DNA of 64,000 nt, taken from contig JACJID010000002.1 in assembly GCA_014138725.1 (NCBI GenBank), positions 882,001 to 946,000 of the forward strand, given 5' to 3'. The first letter of the stretch is position 1. Each line of letters starts with the position of its first letter. The position numbers were made by a program, and so were the translations under genes. The notes under the pieces are model-generated. The model worked only from the letters and a program-made list of their open reading frames with translations. It made no database searches and was not told where the DNA came from. Of this stretch, positions 63,063 to 64,000 are shown piece after piece. The stretch is from Kutzneria viridogrisea. GTDB taxonomy: Bacteria; Actinomycetota; Actinomycetes; Mycobacteriales; Pseudonocardiaceae.

Positions 63063-63740
63063 CTAGTTCTTCGGCTCGACCTGGGCCACGACCACCAGCG
63101 GCCGTCCCGGGTGCGGTTGGGTGAACGCCTCGTACAGCGCCGTGTGGTCGTGCCCGTCGACGACGCGCTCCGCCCACCCCTCGAGGGCGAAGCGCGCGCC
63201 GATCCCGCCCGGCCAGCCGTGACTGGCCGAGGTGTTGTCCACGACCACGGCGGTCAACTGCTCCAGCCCGAGCCGGCCGGCCAGCACGATCGCCTCGTGG
63301 TTGCTGCCCTCGTCCATCTCGGCGTCGCCCACCAGCACCACGACCTTCGGTGCGGTGCGGCCTTGCGCCCGCAGGCCGAGCACGGTGCCCACGCCGAGCC
63401 CGAGCCCGTGGCCCAGCGAGCCGCTGCCGATCTCCGCCCCGGGCAGCAGCACGCGGTCGGGGTGCTTGCCAAGGCGCGAGGCGAAGCTGCCCCACTTGTC
63501 CAGTTCGGCGGCCTCGATGAAGCCCTTGGCCGCCAGCACGGCGTAGAACGCGTTGGGGCAGTGCCCCTTGGACAGCAGGAAGCGGTCGCGGTCCGGGTCC
63601 TCGATCCGCTCCGGGGAGACGTCGAGCACGCGGTCGTAGAGCACCCACAGCACGTCCAGTGTGGAGTTGACGATGTTGGCGTACTTCGCCGGACTGGGCA
63701 TCCGGTCGATCAGGGCTGCGAGGTCTCGGTATCCGGTCAC
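63063..63740 (-). CDS. Split transketolase, N-terminal subunit (thiamine diphosphate-binding)
   Basis: 225 residues. The Mg/ThDP-binding motif is VVLVGDAEMDEGSNHEA with the Asn in VVVDNTSAS; the SKGHCPNAFYAVLA segment is typical of transketolase. GTG 63740 is chosen because GGAGGG lies upstream at ribosome-binding distance and homology starts there; the frame is open further to 63824. It is divergent from soxR, and a SoxR-box-like sequence stands in the shared promoter, with a TTGACC -35 for this gene. Confidence 0.9.
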   Translation of the reverse strand: MTGYRDLAALIDRMPSPAKYANIVNSTLDVLWVLYDRVLDVSPERIEDPDRDRFLLSKGHCPNAFYAVLAAKGFIEAAELDKWGSFASRLGKHPDRVLLPGAEIGSGSLGHGLGLGVGTVLGLRAQGRTAPKVVVLVGDAEMDEGSNHEAIVLAGRLGLEQLTAVVVDNTSASHGWPGGIGARFALEGWAERVVDGHDHTALYEAFTQPHPGRPLVVVAQVEPKN

Positions 63741-63756
63741 GCGGCCAACCCTCCAA

Positions 63757-63774
63757 CCTCGACCTAACTGGAGG
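63757..63774. promoter_or_regulatory. SoxR-box-like operator
   Basis: The 18-bp sequence CCTCGACCTAACTGGAGG matches 14 of 18 positions of the known SoxR box (CCTCAAGTTAACTTGAGG). It lies directly after a TTGACC -35 (63773-63778 on the minus strand) that points to the split transketolase. It also lies 21 bp upstream of a TAGGCT -10 (63783-63788) pointing to soxR. Confidence 0.6.
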
Positions 63775-63795
63775 TCAAGTACTAGGCTCGGCGAG

Positions 63796-64000
63796 GTGTC
63801 GAAGCTTCCCGACTGGCTGACCATCGGCCAGGTCTCCGAGCGCAGCGGTGTCGCGCAGACCGCGCTCCGGTTCTACGAGGACCGGGGATTGATCACCGCC
63901 GAGCGCAGCGCGGGCAACCAGCGCCGGTACAACCGGTCGGTGCTGCGCAGGCTGGCCTTCATCCGGACGGCCCAGCGGGTGGGCCTGAGCCTGGAGGAGA
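63796..64000 (+). CDS. soxR: SoxR-type redox-sensing MerR regulator (3' end outside window)
   Basis: Only the first 68 residues are present from GTG 63796. They form a MerR helix-turn-helix (LTIGQVSERSGVAQTALRFYEDRGLI) with ERSAGNQRRYNRSVLRRLAFI, typical of SoxR. The cysteine cluster for the [2Fe-2S] centre lies beyond the window and cannot be checked. A TAGGCT -10 8 bp before the GTG suggests a leaderless transcript. A SoxR-box-like site lies in the shared divergent promoter. Confidence 0.8.
   Translation, partial: MSKLPDWLTIGQVSERSGVAQTALRFYEDRGLITAERSAGNQRRYNRSVLRRLAFIRTAQRVGLSLEE

Noticed and set aside
1-64000. tRNA, rRNA or replication-origin features
   Set aside because: No cloverleaf, rRNA-like stretch, DnaA-box cluster or att-type duplication was found by reading both strands.

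Overview
The window is chromosomal DNA of a very GC-rich actinobacterium, most likely of the order Pseudonocardiales. The evidence is near-universal G/C third codon positions, many GTG starts and apparently leaderless genes, the phosphoribosyl isomerase priA in place of hisA plus trpF, F420-type oxidoreductases, a DUF574 methyltransferase, a ClpC2-type protein, a DUF222/HNH endonuclease, and GlnR/PhoP/SoxR-like sites of actinobacterial type. The genus cannot be fixed from the sequence alone. About 58 protein genes or remnants are supported. No rRNA, tRNA or CRISPR array was seen.

Layout. 1-7.8 kb: end of a SulP transporter/carbonic anhydrase fusion, a DD-carboxypeptidase, 6-phosphogluconate dehydrogenase, GlxA- and MarR-type regulators, a DUF574 methyltransferase and undecaprenyl-diphosphatase. 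7.8-12.5 kb: a secreted lipase with an IS982-type element inserted exactly at its stop codon, then a secreted GH92 mannosidase. 12.5-16.2 kb: small and hypothetical genes, a cold-shock protein, acyl-CoA thioesterase II and pyruvate kinase. 16.3-23.6 kb: a four-gene minus-strand glycan cluster (GT2, GT4, a 1190-residue flippase-GT4-pyruvyltransferase fusion, GT39-like) with start/stop overlaps linking its first three genes. 24-31 kb: a CmtR-like/CDF metal efflux operon, an F420-type oxidoreductase, a DUF4239 membrane protein, a Pro-rich surface protein, an anti-sigma-like remnant and a DUF222/HNH gene. 31-37 kb: gltBD. 37.3-40.1 kb: a BtuFCD-type importer. 40.2-47.8 kb: DctA, MerR/flavin monooxygenase, a TAXI binding lipoprotein convergent with a two-component system, and lgt. 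47.9-53.7 kb: trpA-B-C-(membrane protein)-E with a divergent TetR. 53.6-61.3 kb: his genes (hisI, membrane protein, hisF, priA, hisH), with hisF and priA separated by about 4.7 kb carrying a membrane NACHT NTPase, a broken Uma2 gene, a PPOX enzyme and clpC2. 61.4-64 kb: a hypothetical gene and a split transketolase divergent from soxR, with a SoxR-box-like site between them.

How it fits together. trpC/B/A/E lie here without trpF; PriA, encoded nearby, normally supplies that step as well as the HisA step. Gnd and pyruvate kinase are central carbon genes and GltBD makes glutamate. UppP, the glycan cluster, DacB and Lgt are envelope functions.

Three families of intergenic repeats occur: long imperfect palindromes of about 110-150 bp (three copies), perfect or near-perfect 53-57 bp palindromes (five copies), and 21-bp-period tandem repeats (two loci). 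Several regulatory sites are exact inverted repeats placed in or beside promoters (ArsR/CDF, MerR/monooxygenase, TetR/trpE, clpC2). The most unusual items are the triple-domain glycan fusion, the NACHT insertion in the his locus, the SoxR-transketolase pairing and the doubly repeated clpC2 operator.
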